Shown: positions 16,121-23,935 of the stretch, in pieces
Layout of the letters: each line of letters starts with the position of its first letter
Position numbering within the stretch: position 1 is the stretch's first letter
Origin: CAZOKN01 sp964580525
GTDB lineage: Bacteria > Pseudomonadota > Alphaproteobacteria > Rickettsiales > UBA6187
Direction of reading: 5' to 3'
Assembly (NCBI GenBank): GCA_964580525.1
Contig: CAZOKN010000009.1
Location: forward strand, 1-53,257
DNA length: 53,257 nt
Notes under the pieces: model-generated
What the model was told of the DNA's origin: nothing
Database searches by the model: none
What the model saw: only the letters and a program-made list of their open reading frames with translations
Made by a program: the position numbers and the translations under genes

Positions 16121-16831
16121 TTATTTACCATTCTTTATTTCATCTTTACGCTTTTGTGTATACAAACTACGTATAGATGCATAAGGATCAAGAGAAATAC
16201 GATCAATTTCTTTAGTAAGATCAAGCGTATCTTCTCTAGTATCAATACCTTTTACAATTGTTCTTCCAGCATTGATATATTCATTGAACGTGTAAGTGAA
16301 TGGATCAGAAGCAATATCAACAACAGTGCCGAATGCATCGCGAGTATTTGAAGGACCAAATAATGGCAACATGATATATGGGCCAGCACCAACTTTATAA
16401 GTACCCATAGTTTGACCAAAATCTTCTTTGCGTAATTTTAAGCCAGTATTACCAGCAAAATCATTTAAACCGCCAAGACCAAAAGTGGTATTTAAAGTAA
16501 AGCGCCAGAAAGATGTAAACGCTCTATCGCGATCAAGCTGCAATACTGAATTTATGAACGTAACAGGCTCTGTAAGATTGTTTAAAACATTTCTTACACC
16601 CTTACGACCCAATGCAGGAACAACTTTTCTATATCCTTCTGCTACTGGCTTCAGCAAAATTTTATCCATAAATCTATTAAAGCCATACACAGCCCTGTTA
16701 ACAGATTCCAGAGGATCATAAACCTCTACATTTTTTTCAGTATCATACGCAGCATAAACATTTGATGAAAAGGCTGAAACAGCCAATAAAACCAGAACAC
16801 ATCTGATGTATGATTTACTTCTTGATATCAT
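16121..16831 (-). CDS. mlaA: MlaA/VacJ family outer-membrane lipid asymmetry protein
   Basis: The 236-aa protein has the VacJ signature DPLESVNRAVYGFNRFMDKI, with GLKLRKEDFGQTMGTYKVGA and GPYIMLPLFGPSNTRDAFGT following. MlaA removes mislocalised phospholipids from the outer leaflet. The N-terminus is a signal peptide (CVLVLLAVSAFSSNVYA), but there is no lipobox Cys at the cleavage point, whereas the E. coli protein is a lipoprotein. AGAGG lies eight bases before the ATG at 16831. Gene order mlaA then mlaC on one strand is consistent with one pathway. Confidence 0.9.
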   Translation of the reverse strand: MISRSKSYIRCVLVLLAVSAFSSNVYAAYDTEKNVEVYDPLESVNRAVYGFNRFMDKILLKPVAEGYRKVVPALGRKGVRNVLNNLTEPVTFINSVLQLDRDRAFTSFWRFTLNTTFGLGGLNDFAGNTGLKLRKEDFGQTMGTYKVGAGPYIMLPLFGPSNTRDAFGTVVDIASDPFTYTFNEYINAGRTIVKGIDTREDTLDLTKEIDRISLDPYASIRSLYTQKRKDEIKNGK

Positions 16832-17134
16832 TACAAAAACCTCTTGTTAAGCTGCAATACTGAAAATGTAACATATTTTAGTTAAAAAACTATTAACCGG
16901 ATTATTAATTATGTTTTTTTTCATAATTAATTCAAATTCATGCGCCTATATATCAAATGTGTATTTATTTGGAACAAAAATAACTATAAAATACAATAGT
17001 TAAAAAAATATGTTGCCTGATAGACACACCTAACAGCACGAAATAATTTTTTTAAATCTAATTATCCTTGTAGAAAGGGAGGCAAGAAATGTTTTTTCAC
17101 TCGCCCGAAGTAAGATATTGAAAGCTAATATGCT
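16832..17134. other. 303-base intergenic region, AT-rich
   Basis: No gene is seen here. It holds the mlaA upstream region, a perfect hairpin with a T-only loop (16904-16931) and a weaker stem AACTAT/ATAGTT (16982-17001). A wobble-paired stem GGCGAG/CTTGCC follows the methyltransferase stop on the minus strand (about 17106-17082). The last two may help end the methyltransferase transcript but lack a convincing T-run. Confidence 0.5.
16904..16931. repeat. Perfect 10-bp inverted repeat with an all-T loop
   Basis: ATTAATTATG (16904-16913) and CATAATTAAT (16922-16931) are exact reverse complements separated by eight T residues. It lies about 75 bases upstream of mlaA. It could be an extruding DNA hairpin or an operator. 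A terminator is less likely because the T-run is inside the loop. Confidence 0.5.
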
Positions 17135-18205
17135 CTATTTTTTCTCAAAAATATAAATCAAATATTTATCGCTCTCATATTCAGATTCAGACGCCGCTAA
17201 GTTTTTGATTTGTAGCTCAGAAAAACCTGATTTTTCAAAAACTTCTTTTACATATGATTGTGAGTAATAAAATTTATCAGCAACTCCATCAAGCTTATAG
17301 CCAGATTCCAAACCACCATCTTCAAGCATAAGAGCAAATATACCTCTGCTGTTAAGCGCAAAATTTAACGATACTACAATATTCTTTAAATCTCCTATAT
17401 ATTCAAAATCATGCGCAGATAATATTAGGTCAAATTTTGTATGGTTTTCTTGTAGAAAGCCGCCCAACCATTTTTCTTTTAACTCATCATAAGTTGATTC
17501 ACCTTCAAATCTCAGGCCTTTTGCTTCCTGTAAATAAGAAGATATAAAATCAACCCCGGTTATTTTTCTGGTAACACCACGTTCTTTTAGCAATTGCCCA
17601 CAGGAACCATGTCTACAAGCCAAATCAAGAACATCAAGATTAGGGTTCTTATCTTTAACATTAGCCATTATAGTTTTAACGAATGTTTTATACCCAATAT
17701 ACTCATCACTCATATAATATGATGTATAATTCTCAGAAACTATTTCAGCTTTTTCTTTAATTATAGAAATAGGCATAGCTTTAACTTGATCTAAACTATC
17801 TATCTTCTGTAATGCATAATCTATTTCTGTACGTGAAAACCCTAAATCTATGGCTTTTTGTAAGCTTTTTTTAGAGTCTTCATTGTCATCACTTAAGAAA
17901 AAGCAGCGTCCAAGGTTATAATGTGCGGCAGCGTTTTCAGGCCTTAAGAACGTTACCATCCTAAAACGCAATATTGCATCATCAATATTGCCCGCATGAA
18001 GATGAAACAAGCCTAAATCATAATTTGTACCAGGTATATCTTTTAATTTTTCGCGCATAACGCCACATTCTTTGACTAAATCTTCCGATTTCTTCTTCAA
18101 ATATGGAACTATGCTACTCAACCTAACTTTGACATTTGCATCCTCAATAGCCTGTTTGCCAGCGCTTCGGAAATCCATATATTTTGGAAGTTTGAACATT
18201 TTCAT
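17135..18205 (-). CDS. TPR-containing SAM-dependent methyltransferase
   Basis: The 356-aa protein begins with a helical region and two TPR-like units (about residues 58-125, with NYDLGLFHLHAGNIDDAILR and AHYNLGRCFFLSDDNEDSKK). A class I methyltransferase domain follows, with motif I VLDLACRHGSCGQLLKERG and GVDFISSYL; FDLILSAHDFEYIGDLKNIV follows motif II. There is no membrane segment or signal peptide. TPR-methyltransferases of this kind act on proteins or on cell-surface precursors, but the substrate is not visible here. It is divergent from aspartate aminotransferase. Confidence 0.78.
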   Translation of the reverse strand: MKMFKLPKYMDFRSAGKQAIEDANVKVRLSSIVPYLKKKSEDLVKECGVMREKLKDIPGTNYDLGLFHLHAGNIDDAILRFRMVTFLRPENAAAHYNLGRCFFLSDDNEDSKKSLQKAIDLGFSRTEIDYALQKIDSLDQVKAMPISIIKEKAEIVSENYTSYYMSDEYIGYKTFVKTIMANVKDKNPNLDVLDLACRHGSCGQLLKERGVTRKITGVDFISSYLQEAKGLRFEGESTYDELKEKWLGGFLQENHTKFDLILSAHDFEYIGDLKNIVVSLNFALNSRGIFALMLEDGGLESGYKLDGVADKFYYSQSYVKEVFEKSGFSELQIKNLAASESEYESDKYLIYIFEKK

Positions 18206-18351
18206 AACAGCATCTTGTTAAGATTAGTTGACAATAAAGGTTGTTATCCCAGTAGCTTCGCAACATAACTCTAATTTTTGTTATTGTCTATACCCCAACT
18301 AAGTGGTATATCGCCCACGGTTCCATCAATAAATATTTAAGGGCTTTGTTT

Positions 18352-19554
18352 ATGTCTTTCATAGCTACAAGATTATCAACTATCAAACCATCACCAACTA
18401 TAGCAGTAACTATGAAAGCAAAAGAGTTACAAGCTGAGGGTAAAGATGTAATAGGTCTTGGTGCTGGCGAACCTGATTTTGATACGGCAGATAACGTTAA
18501 AGCCGTGGCTATTGAAGCAATAAAATCCGGCGATACAAAATATACAGCAGTTGACGGCACTGCTGCCTTAAAAAAAGCCATATGTGCAAAATTCAAGCGT
18601 GAAAACGGCTTAACCTATGAGCCAAGCCAGATTACGGTTGGTGTGGGCGCAAAACACGTCATATACAATGCTATGATGGCCACTTTGAATGAAGGCGACG
18701 AAGTAATTATTCCTGCACCATACTGGGTTTCATATCCTGATATAACTGCTCTGGCGGGCGGTACACCTGTGTTTATCCCTTGTTCAGAAGAAAATGGCTT
18801 TAAATTACAGCCAAAACAGTTGGAAAAGGTTATAACAAAAAAAACCAAGTGGATTATCCTCAATTCACCAAGCAATCCAACTGGTGCAGCCTATTCATAT
18901 GATGAAATGAAAGCATTAACAGATGTGCTACTAAATCACCCTCAAGTCCACATAATGGCGGACGATATATATGAGCATTTATCATATGATGGCTTTAAAT
19001 TTATCACTCCGGCACAAGTTGAGCCTAAGCTATATGACAGAACTTTAACTATAAACGGCGTTTCTAAAGCATATTCTATGACAGGATGGCGCATTGGCTA
19101 TGCTGGCGGTAGCAAAGAACTCATTAGTGCAATATCTAAAATGCAATCACAAAGCACTTCAAATCCTTGCTCTATAAGCCAGGCTGCCTCTGTTGAGGCA
19201 TTAAACGGCACGCAAGCATATTTAAAGGAAAGAGCGAAAGCTTTCCAAGCACGTAGGGATTTTGTGGTTAAACAGCTTAATAATATTCCTGGAATCAACT
19301 GCAATAAGCCAGAAGGCGCGTTTTATGTGTTCCCTTCTTGCAAGGGTTTAATAGGTAAAAAAACCCCAAATGGCTCAGTAATTCGCAATGATAACGACTT
19401 TTCTACATATCTTCTAGAGGAAGCTTTAGTGGCTGTAGTTCCAGGTATTGCCTTTGGTGCTGAAGGCTTTTTCCGCATATCATATGCTACTTCAGATGAT
19501 ATATTAAAAGAAGCTTGCAAAAGAATTGCCCAAGCCTGCGAAAAGCTGGCTTAG
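18352..19554 (+). CDS. aspC: Aspartate aminotransferase, class I/II PLP enzyme
   Basis: This cytoplasmic aminotransferase interconverts aspartate and oxaloacetate. The PLP lysine is K239 in TINGVSKAYSMTGWRIGYAG. GLGAGEPDFDT, NSPSNPTGA and the PLP-pyridine Asp region IMADDIYEH are all conserved. The N-terminus MSFIATRLSTIKPSPTIAVT is typical of the alphaproteobacterial AatA type, and the ATG at 18352 is preceded by AAGGG. At 400 aa the length is normal. A strong terminator follows 14 bases after the stop. Confidence 0.93.
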   Translation: MSFIATRLSTIKPSPTIAVTMKAKELQAEGKDVIGLGAGEPDFDTADNVKAVAIEAIKSGDTKYTAVDGTAALKKAICAKFKRENGLTYEPSQITVGVGAKHVIYNAMMATLNEGDEVIIPAPYWVSYPDITALAGGTPVFIPCSEENGFKLQPKQLEKVITKKTKWIILNSPSNPTGAAYSYDEMKALTDVLLNHPQVHIMADDIYEHLSYDGFKFITPAQVEPKLYDRTLTINGVSKAYSMTGWRIGYAGGSKELISAISKMQSQSTSNPCSISQAASVEALNGTQAYLKERAKAFQARRDFVVKQLNNIPGINCNKPEGAFYVFPSCKGLIGKKTPNGSVIRNDNDFSTYLLEEALVAVVPGIAFGAEGFFRISYATSDDILKEACKRIAQACEKLA

Positions 19555-19568
19555 CCTTATAAACATTG

Positions 19569-19602
19569 CCCTTCAGGCCTTAAAACCTGAAGGGTATTTT
19601 TT
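19569..19602 (+). terminator. Intrinsic terminator after aspC
   Basis: CCCTTCAGG (19569-19577) pairs perfectly with CCTGAAGGG (19586-19594) around an 8-base loop and is followed by TATTTTTT. This is a strong Rho-independent terminator for aspC. Confidence 0.92.
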
Positions 19603-19703
19603 GATGGTTTCAGGTATTAAATACCAAATCCAGATCAAAACGTCTCAAAAGAATTACCAAATTCACACCTCTTGATTGAATATTAAACAATCCAGCAAAA
19701 CCT

Positions 19704-19733
19704 TTGATTCTATATTTCTTCTTATTTTGTAAT
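19704..19733 (+). promoter_or_regulatory. Possible promoter of the pilin genes
   Basis: TTGATT (19704-19709) and TGTAAT (19728-19733) are separated by 18 bases. Both are one or two mismatches from the sigma-70 consensus. In this AT-rich DNA such matches are common, so confidence is low. Confidence 0.3.
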
Positions 19734-19869
19734 TTTTATTACTCATTTCGTCATTTTTTAAGAAATGGCAGGTTATTTATGCGGCTATGAGAGATAATTG
19801 GTACATGTTAAGAAAAAAGTAACCATTCGGTTATATAATTTGTTTAACGAAATAAATAGTGTGGGTTTT

Positions 19870-20658
19870 ATGAGCCGTAAAATAAATAAAAGAATTTCAT
19901 CCCAAAAGGGCTTTACACTGGTGGAACTTTCCATCGTGTTGGTTATCATTGGACTTATCATAGCGAGTGTTCTGGTTGGTCAGGACTTGATAAGAACAGC
20001 AGAATTGCGTGCCACAATTACCCAGTATGAAGGTTTCAACTCAGCAATGGGTACATTTAAAGGTAAGTATAATGGTTTACCAGGCGACGTTACTGGTAGC
20101 ACAAGCTATGGCTGGACTGGTAACGGTGATGGAAGTGGTACTTTAGCCAATCCTCAAAGCCTTGCAGCAGGCGAAAATGTTTATTTCTGGAATCACCTTG
20201 GCTCAAGCGGCGCTGCTCTAATCAGCGGTACTTATGACGGTGCTGCAGTTACATCGGGTACTATATCAGCTACTCTTCCAGCTGCAAAAGCAGGTAACTA
20301 CTGGGGTGTTTTCACAACTCAGGCCAGCGTAACAGGTGTAACAGCTGGGGTAAACTATTTCGTTCTTGGTGTTTTAGGTGGTGGTTCGGGTGTATATTTA
20401 ACAACTGCAACTCTTACTCCGCTTGATGCAAGCAACATCGACACTAAAGTTGATGATGGCCGCCCAGGAAGAGGTTTGGTACAAACACGTGGTGCCCATG
20501 CTACTGATGCAGAAGGTGGAACTTTAAACACATGCGCAAGCGCTGTTTCAGGAACTGGTGCTGATGCCGCAAACCCAATATTACCAACTGCTGCTTCTAC
20601 ATATGTAACTACAACCACAACAGCTACATGCACTCTATTATTCCGCTTCCAAATATAA
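19870..20658 (+). CDS. Type IV pilin-like protein (prepilin N-methylation domain), copy 1
   Basis: The 262-aa product has a class III prepilin leader: basic MSRKINKRISSQKG is followed by cleavage before F in KG^FTLVELSIVLVIIGLI, with the conserved Glu at +5. The mature part continues with an alpha helix (DLIRTAELRATITQYEGFNS), then a Gly/Thr-rich globular domain with two Cys near the C-terminus. The ATG at 19870 directly precedes the leader; a longer frame from a GTG at 19798 lacks leader features. It would be processed by PilD and assembled into a pilus or pseudopilus. No assembly ATPase or secretin genes are nearby. It is a paralogue of the next gene. Confidence 0.85.
   Translation: MSRKINKRISSQKGFTLVELSIVLVIIGLIIASVLVGQDLIRTAELRATITQYEGFNSAMGTFKGKYNGLPGDVTGSTSYGWTGNGDGSGTLANPQSLAAGENVYFWNHLGSSGAALISGTYDGAAVTSGTISATLPAAKAGNYWGVFTTQASVTGVTAGVNYFVLGVLGGGSGVYLTTATLTPLDASNIDTKVDDGRPGRGLVQTRGAHATDAEGGTLNTCASAVSGTGADAANPILPTAASTYVTTTTTATCTLLFRFQI
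19909..19938 (+). repeat. 30-bp direct repeat in the prepilin cleavage region, copy 1
   Basis: This segment, encoding GFTLVELSIV, is identical base for base to 20734-20763 in the second pilin gene. Downstream sequence diverges even at synonymous positions (TTGGTTATC against CTAGTGATA). Confidence 0.85.
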
Positions 20659-20703
20659 ATGAAAAAATTTGGATGTATAAAATATAAAACTATGGAGACT
20701 AAA

Positions 20704-21510
20704 ATGACCTGCAAATCAAAAACTTCACAAAAAGGCTTTACACTGGTGGAACTTTCCATCGTGCTAGTGATAATAGGGTTGATAGTAAGCGGTGTTCTAG
20801 CTGGTAGAGATCTTATAAAAGCCGCAGAACTAAGAGCAACTGTCCGCCAGGTACAAAGTTTTCAGACAGCAGTAAATACTTTTATAGGTAAATATAATGG
20901 TATTCCTGGTGACGTTACTGCAGCTACTTATGGTCTTGTGGGTGGTGTTGCTACTACTAACGCAGATGGATTTATTTCGGATCTTACAGGTGGTACAGCT
21001 GCCAGCAGCCGTAATACTTACAACGGTGAAATTTCAAATTTCTGGTCTGAATTAACTTCTCCAGGAAAAGAATTAATCCCTGGTATTTACAACGGTCATG
21101 AAGGTGCAGCTGCTATAAACCGAAATGACGTAGTAAACGTTAACATGCCAAAAATGAAGTTTGGTAACTCAGGATGGGGTGTGTTTACTGACGGTGTATC
21201 CAACTATTTCGTAACAGGAGTTCCTGGTGACGATGGTGTTATAGCAACAGATGCTTATTTAACTAGTAACATCTTCGTTCCAATTGAACTATATAACATG
21301 GACGTAAAAATGGATGACGGTCTTCCAGCTTCTGGAGATGTGCAAGCTGTAGGTGGAGCTGCCGCGGATCCAAATACTGCAGCTGCAAGCAACGTTACAG
21401 CAAGCTTAGTTTCTACAGACTGCTATGATAGTACTGCAAATGCTAACACATATTACATGGCAGCAACTACAGCAAATTGTAATGCTCGCTTCACAATGAA
21501 AACTTTCTAG
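20704..21510 (+). CDS. Type IV pilin-like protein (prepilin N-methylation domain), copy 2
   Basis: The 268-aa product has leader MTCKSKTSQKG and cleavage site KG^FTLVELSIVLVIIGLI, then DLIKAAELRATVRQVQSFQT. The C-terminal domain shares with copy 1 the KYNGxPGDVT, FW, WGVFT and NYFV landmarks, a D-x-K-x-DDGxP motif and a Cys pair near the C-terminus. The ATG at 20704 is chosen because GGAG lies six bases upstream; an in-frame ATG at 20659 directly follows the first pilin stop but has a poor leader. It is probably co-transcribed with copy 1. The role, major or minor pilin, cannot be told. Confidence 0.85.
   Translation: MTCKSKTSQKGFTLVELSIVLVIIGLIVSGVLAGRDLIKAAELRATVRQVQSFQTAVNTFIGKYNGIPGDVTAATYGLVGGVATTNADGFISDLTGGTAASSRNTYNGEISNFWSELTSPGKELIPGIYNGHEGAAAINRNDVVNVNMPKMKFGNSGWGVFTDGVSNYFVTGVPGDDGVIATDAYLTSNIFVPIELYNMDVKMDDGLPASGDVQAVGGAAADPNTAAASNVTASLVSTDCYDSTANANTYYMAATTANCNARFTMKTF
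20734..20763 (+). repeat. 30-bp direct repeat in the prepilin cleavage region, copy 2
   Basis: Identical to 19909-19938 in the first pilin gene; see that entry. Confidence 0.85.
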
Positions 21511-21528
21511 TTACCATACATTCTACAA

Positions 21529-21560
21529 AAGGCCGCTTAACAGCGGCCTTTTTTATTTTT
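21529..21560 (+). terminator. Intrinsic terminator after the pilin genes
   Basis: AAGGCCGC (21529-21536) pairs perfectly with GCGGCCTT (21543-21550) around a TTAACA loop and is followed by a long T-rich run. It is a strong Rho-independent terminator that closes the two-gene pilin unit. Confidence 0.94.
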
Positions 21561-21604
21561 GCGATATGTGCTATACCTCTGGAAAATTGTAATTGATTGC
21601 AGAT

Positions 21605-23107
21605 ATGCCATATTCTTCCTTGCGTGAATTTATAGACCTACTCGAAAAAGAAGGCGATTTAATCCGCATAACTGAGCCTGTATCCACTGTTTTAGAAATG
21701 ACGGAAATCCAAACCCGTGTTTTGGCTGAAAAAGGCCCTGCCCTATTATTTGAAAATGTAATCACCAAAAATGGCAAGAGTGATTTTCCTGTGTTAGTAA
21801 ATTTGTTCGGCACCGTCAAGCGTGTAGCACTGGGTATGGATACTAGCCCCGACAAACTCCGAGAAGTAGGAGAATTATTAGCATTCCTGAAACAACCAGA
21901 ACCACCAGGCGGTTGGAGAGAAGGTTTGGCAATGCTGCCAAAACTCAAAAAAGTTATGAGCATGCCACCAAAAACTGTTTCCAAAGCACCATGCCAAGAA
22001 ATTGTTTTAACTGGTGATGATATCGATTTAGCAAAACTTCCTATACAAACCTGTTGGCCGGGCGAACCTGCGCCGCTTATAACTTGGCCGCTGGTAGTTA
22101 CCAAAGGTCCAAGCAATAAATCAGAAGATAATTTCAACCTCGGCATCTACCGCATGCAGGTCGTCGGCAAAAATGCCACCTTAATGCGTTGGCTAAAGCA
22201 TCGCGGCGGAGCTCAACAACATAAACGTTGGCAAAATTCCAAACCTGAACCTTTTCCTGCTGCTGCCGTCATTGGCTCTGATCCTGGAACAATAATCGCC
22301 GCTGTAACGCCAGTTCCAGACACGTTATCTGAATATCATTTTGCCGGATTTTTACGCGGCAAAAAAGTTGAACTGGTTGATTGCAAAACCATTCCTCTAA
22401 AAGTTCCTGCTAATGCCGAAATAGTTTTAGAAGGTCATGTAAGTTTTGAAGATTACCGCGATGAAGGTCCTTATGGTGACCACACTGGCTATTATAATTC
22501 TGTTGAACAATTCCCGGTTTTCACGGTTTCTGCCATAACAATGCGCAAAAAACCTATATATTTAAGCACATTCACTTCACGCCCACCTGATGAACCTTCC
22601 GTTCTTGGCGAAGCTTTAAATGATGTGTTCACGCCTCTGCTTATCCAACAATTTCCTGAAATTGTTGATTTTTGGCTACCGCCAGAAGGTTGTTCATACA
22701 GAGTTGCCGTTGTATCAATGAAAAAGGCATATGCAGGGCACGCCAAACGTATAATGATGGGTGTATGGTCTTTCCTACGCCAATTTATGTATACTAAATT
22801 TGTAATTGTTGTTGATGAAGATATCAATGTACGAAAGTGGGAAGATGTTATCTGGGCAATTTCAACACGTATGGATCCTGCACGCGACATTACCATAATC
22901 GAAAACACGCCAATAGATTATTTGGATTTTGCATCACCGGAATCTGGCCTGGGAAGTAAAATTGGTTTTGATGCTACCAATAAAATTCCACCGGAAACGC
23001 ATCGCGAATGGGGAGAAAAAATCTATATGGACAAAGATGTTATAGATAAAGTTACTAAATCATGGGAAAAATATGGTATTCCAGGCTCTGGAAAACCAAT
23101 TTGGTAA
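21605..23107 (+). CDS. ubiD: UbiD family decarboxylase (4-hydroxy-3-polyprenylbenzoate decarboxylase)
   Basis: This prenylated-FMN-dependent decarboxylase of ubiquinone synthesis shows the family pattern: MPYSSLREFIDLLEKEGDLI, GVWSFLRQFMYTKFVIVVDE and SFEDYRDEGPYGDHTGYYN (conserved Glu/Arg/Glu). The length of 500 aa is close to the E. coli enzyme. ATG at 21605 is preferred over a TTG at 21593. No ubiX gene for the cofactor is in the window. Other UbiD members act on different aromatic acids, but this full-length form with an N-terminus typical of the ubiquinone enzyme makes UbiD proper likely. Confidence 0.92.
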   Translation: MPYSSLREFIDLLEKEGDLIRITEPVSTVLEMTEIQTRVLAEKGPALLFENVITKNGKSDFPVLVNLFGTVKRVALGMDTSPDKLREVGELLAFLKQPEPPGGWREGLAMLPKLKKVMSMPPKTVSKAPCQEIVLTGDDIDLAKLPIQTCWPGEPAPLITWPLVVTKGPSNKSEDNFNLGIYRMQVVGKNATLMRWLKHRGGAQQHKRWQNSKPEPFPAAAVIGSDPGTIIAAVTPVPDTLSEYHFAGFLRGKKVELVDCKTIPLKVPANAEIVLEGHVSFEDYRDEGPYGDHTGYYNSVEQFPVFTVSAITMRKKPIYLSTFTSRPPDEPSVLGEALNDVFTPLLIQQFPEIVDFWLPPEGCSYRVAVVSMKKAYAGHAKRIMMGVWSFLRQFMYTKFVIVVDEDINVRKWEDVIWAISTRMDPARDITIIENTPIDYLDFASPESGLGSKIGFDATNKIPPETHREWGEKIYMDKDVIDKVTKSWEKYGIPGSGKPIW

Positions 23108-23129
23108 AAAACATTTAAAGTAAAGAATT

Positions 23130-23924
23130 ATGCCTGATATTGCTAATTTAATACAAAATGGAACTTATAACCTCTGGATATTTATCCCGAGTGCTATTTT
23201 ACTTGGCGCTTTACACGGTCTTGAACCTGGACACTCAAAAACTATGATGGCCGCTTTCATTATTGCCGTACGCGGCACAGTCTCACAAGCTGCTCTTTTG
23301 GGTATAGCTACAACCATATCACACACAGCAGTTGTTTGGGTTGTTGCTTTTGCAGGTATATATTTTATTGGTGATAAATTTGATGCTGAAACCACAGAGC
23401 CTTATTTTCATATAGCTTCGGGAATTTTAATAGTTGCCATAGCAATATGGGTTCTTTACCGCACTTGGAAACACCAACAGGGATTTAAAAAATTCCACTC
23501 CCATCACCCTTCTTCAAAAGAATTGAGCACTGTAATTCCAGAAGAATACCAGGATGCACATGAACTTGCACATGCCAAAGAAATAAAAGAACGTTTTGTT
23601 GGCCAAAGCACCACAACCGGACAAATTATAATGTTTGGTTTAACTGGCGGACTACTTCCATGCCCTGCTTCTATAACTGTTTTATTATTATGTTTGCAGT
23701 TGAAAAAAATAGCTTTAGGCGCACTACTTGTAACTTGTTTTAGTATAGGTCTAGCTTTAACAATGGTGGCAGCTGGAGCAATTGCATCACTAAGCTTGAA
23801 TCAGGCAAAAAAACGCTGGTCAGGCTTTAGCGTTATTGCAGCACGTGCGCCCTATTTATCAGGAGCACTGATTATTATAATTGGTATTTATATGACTATT
23901 AGCGGCGTATATCACGTTAATTAA
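23130..23924 (+). CDS. Nickel/cobalt exporter, RcnA-like
   Basis: This six-helix membrane protein has the NiCoT/RcnA signature ILLGALHGLEPGHSKTMMAA in its first helices and LTGGLLPCPASITVLLL in the second half. A His-rich cytoplasmic loop between (HSHHPSSKELS, then HELAHAKE) is typical of RcnA metal binding. The length is 264 aa. It would pump Ni or Co out of the cell. It follows ubiD by 22 bases and precedes pmbA by 11, so all three are probably one transcript. Metal specificity is inferred. Confidence 0.85.
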   Translation: MPDIANLIQNGTYNLWIFIPSAILLGALHGLEPGHSKTMMAAFIIAVRGTVSQAALLGIATTISHTAVVWVVAFAGIYFIGDKFDAETTEPYFHIASGILIVAIAIWVLYRTWKHQQGFKKFHSHHPSSKELSTVIPEEYQDAHELAHAKEIKERFVGQSTTTGQIIMFGLTGGLLPCPASITVLLLCLQLKKIALGALLVTCFSIGLALTMVAAGAIASLSLNQAKKRWSGFSVIAARAPYLSGALIIIIGIYMTISGVYHVN

Positions 23925-23935
23925 AAGGAGAAAAA

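Larger units (their letters stand above)
19555..19869. other. 315-base intergenic region before the pilin genes
   Basis: It holds the aspC terminator (19569-19602), a 13-base palindrome GGTATTAAATACC (19613-19625), a possible promoter (19704-19733) and a small hairpin TAACC-ATTC-GGTTA (19820-19833) in the presumed pilin leader. I see no gene here. Confidence 0.6.

Noticed and set aside
18228..18290. Inverted repeat GACAATAA/TTATTGTC between the methyltransferase and aspC genes
   Set aside because: Only eight paired bases with a 45-base spacer in AT-rich DNA; likely chance.
19763..19782. Possible sigma-54 promoter (TGGCAGG followed by TATGC) before the pilin genes
   Set aside because: The GG and GC elements are 14 bases apart instead of the required 12, so it does not fit the -24/-12 pattern.
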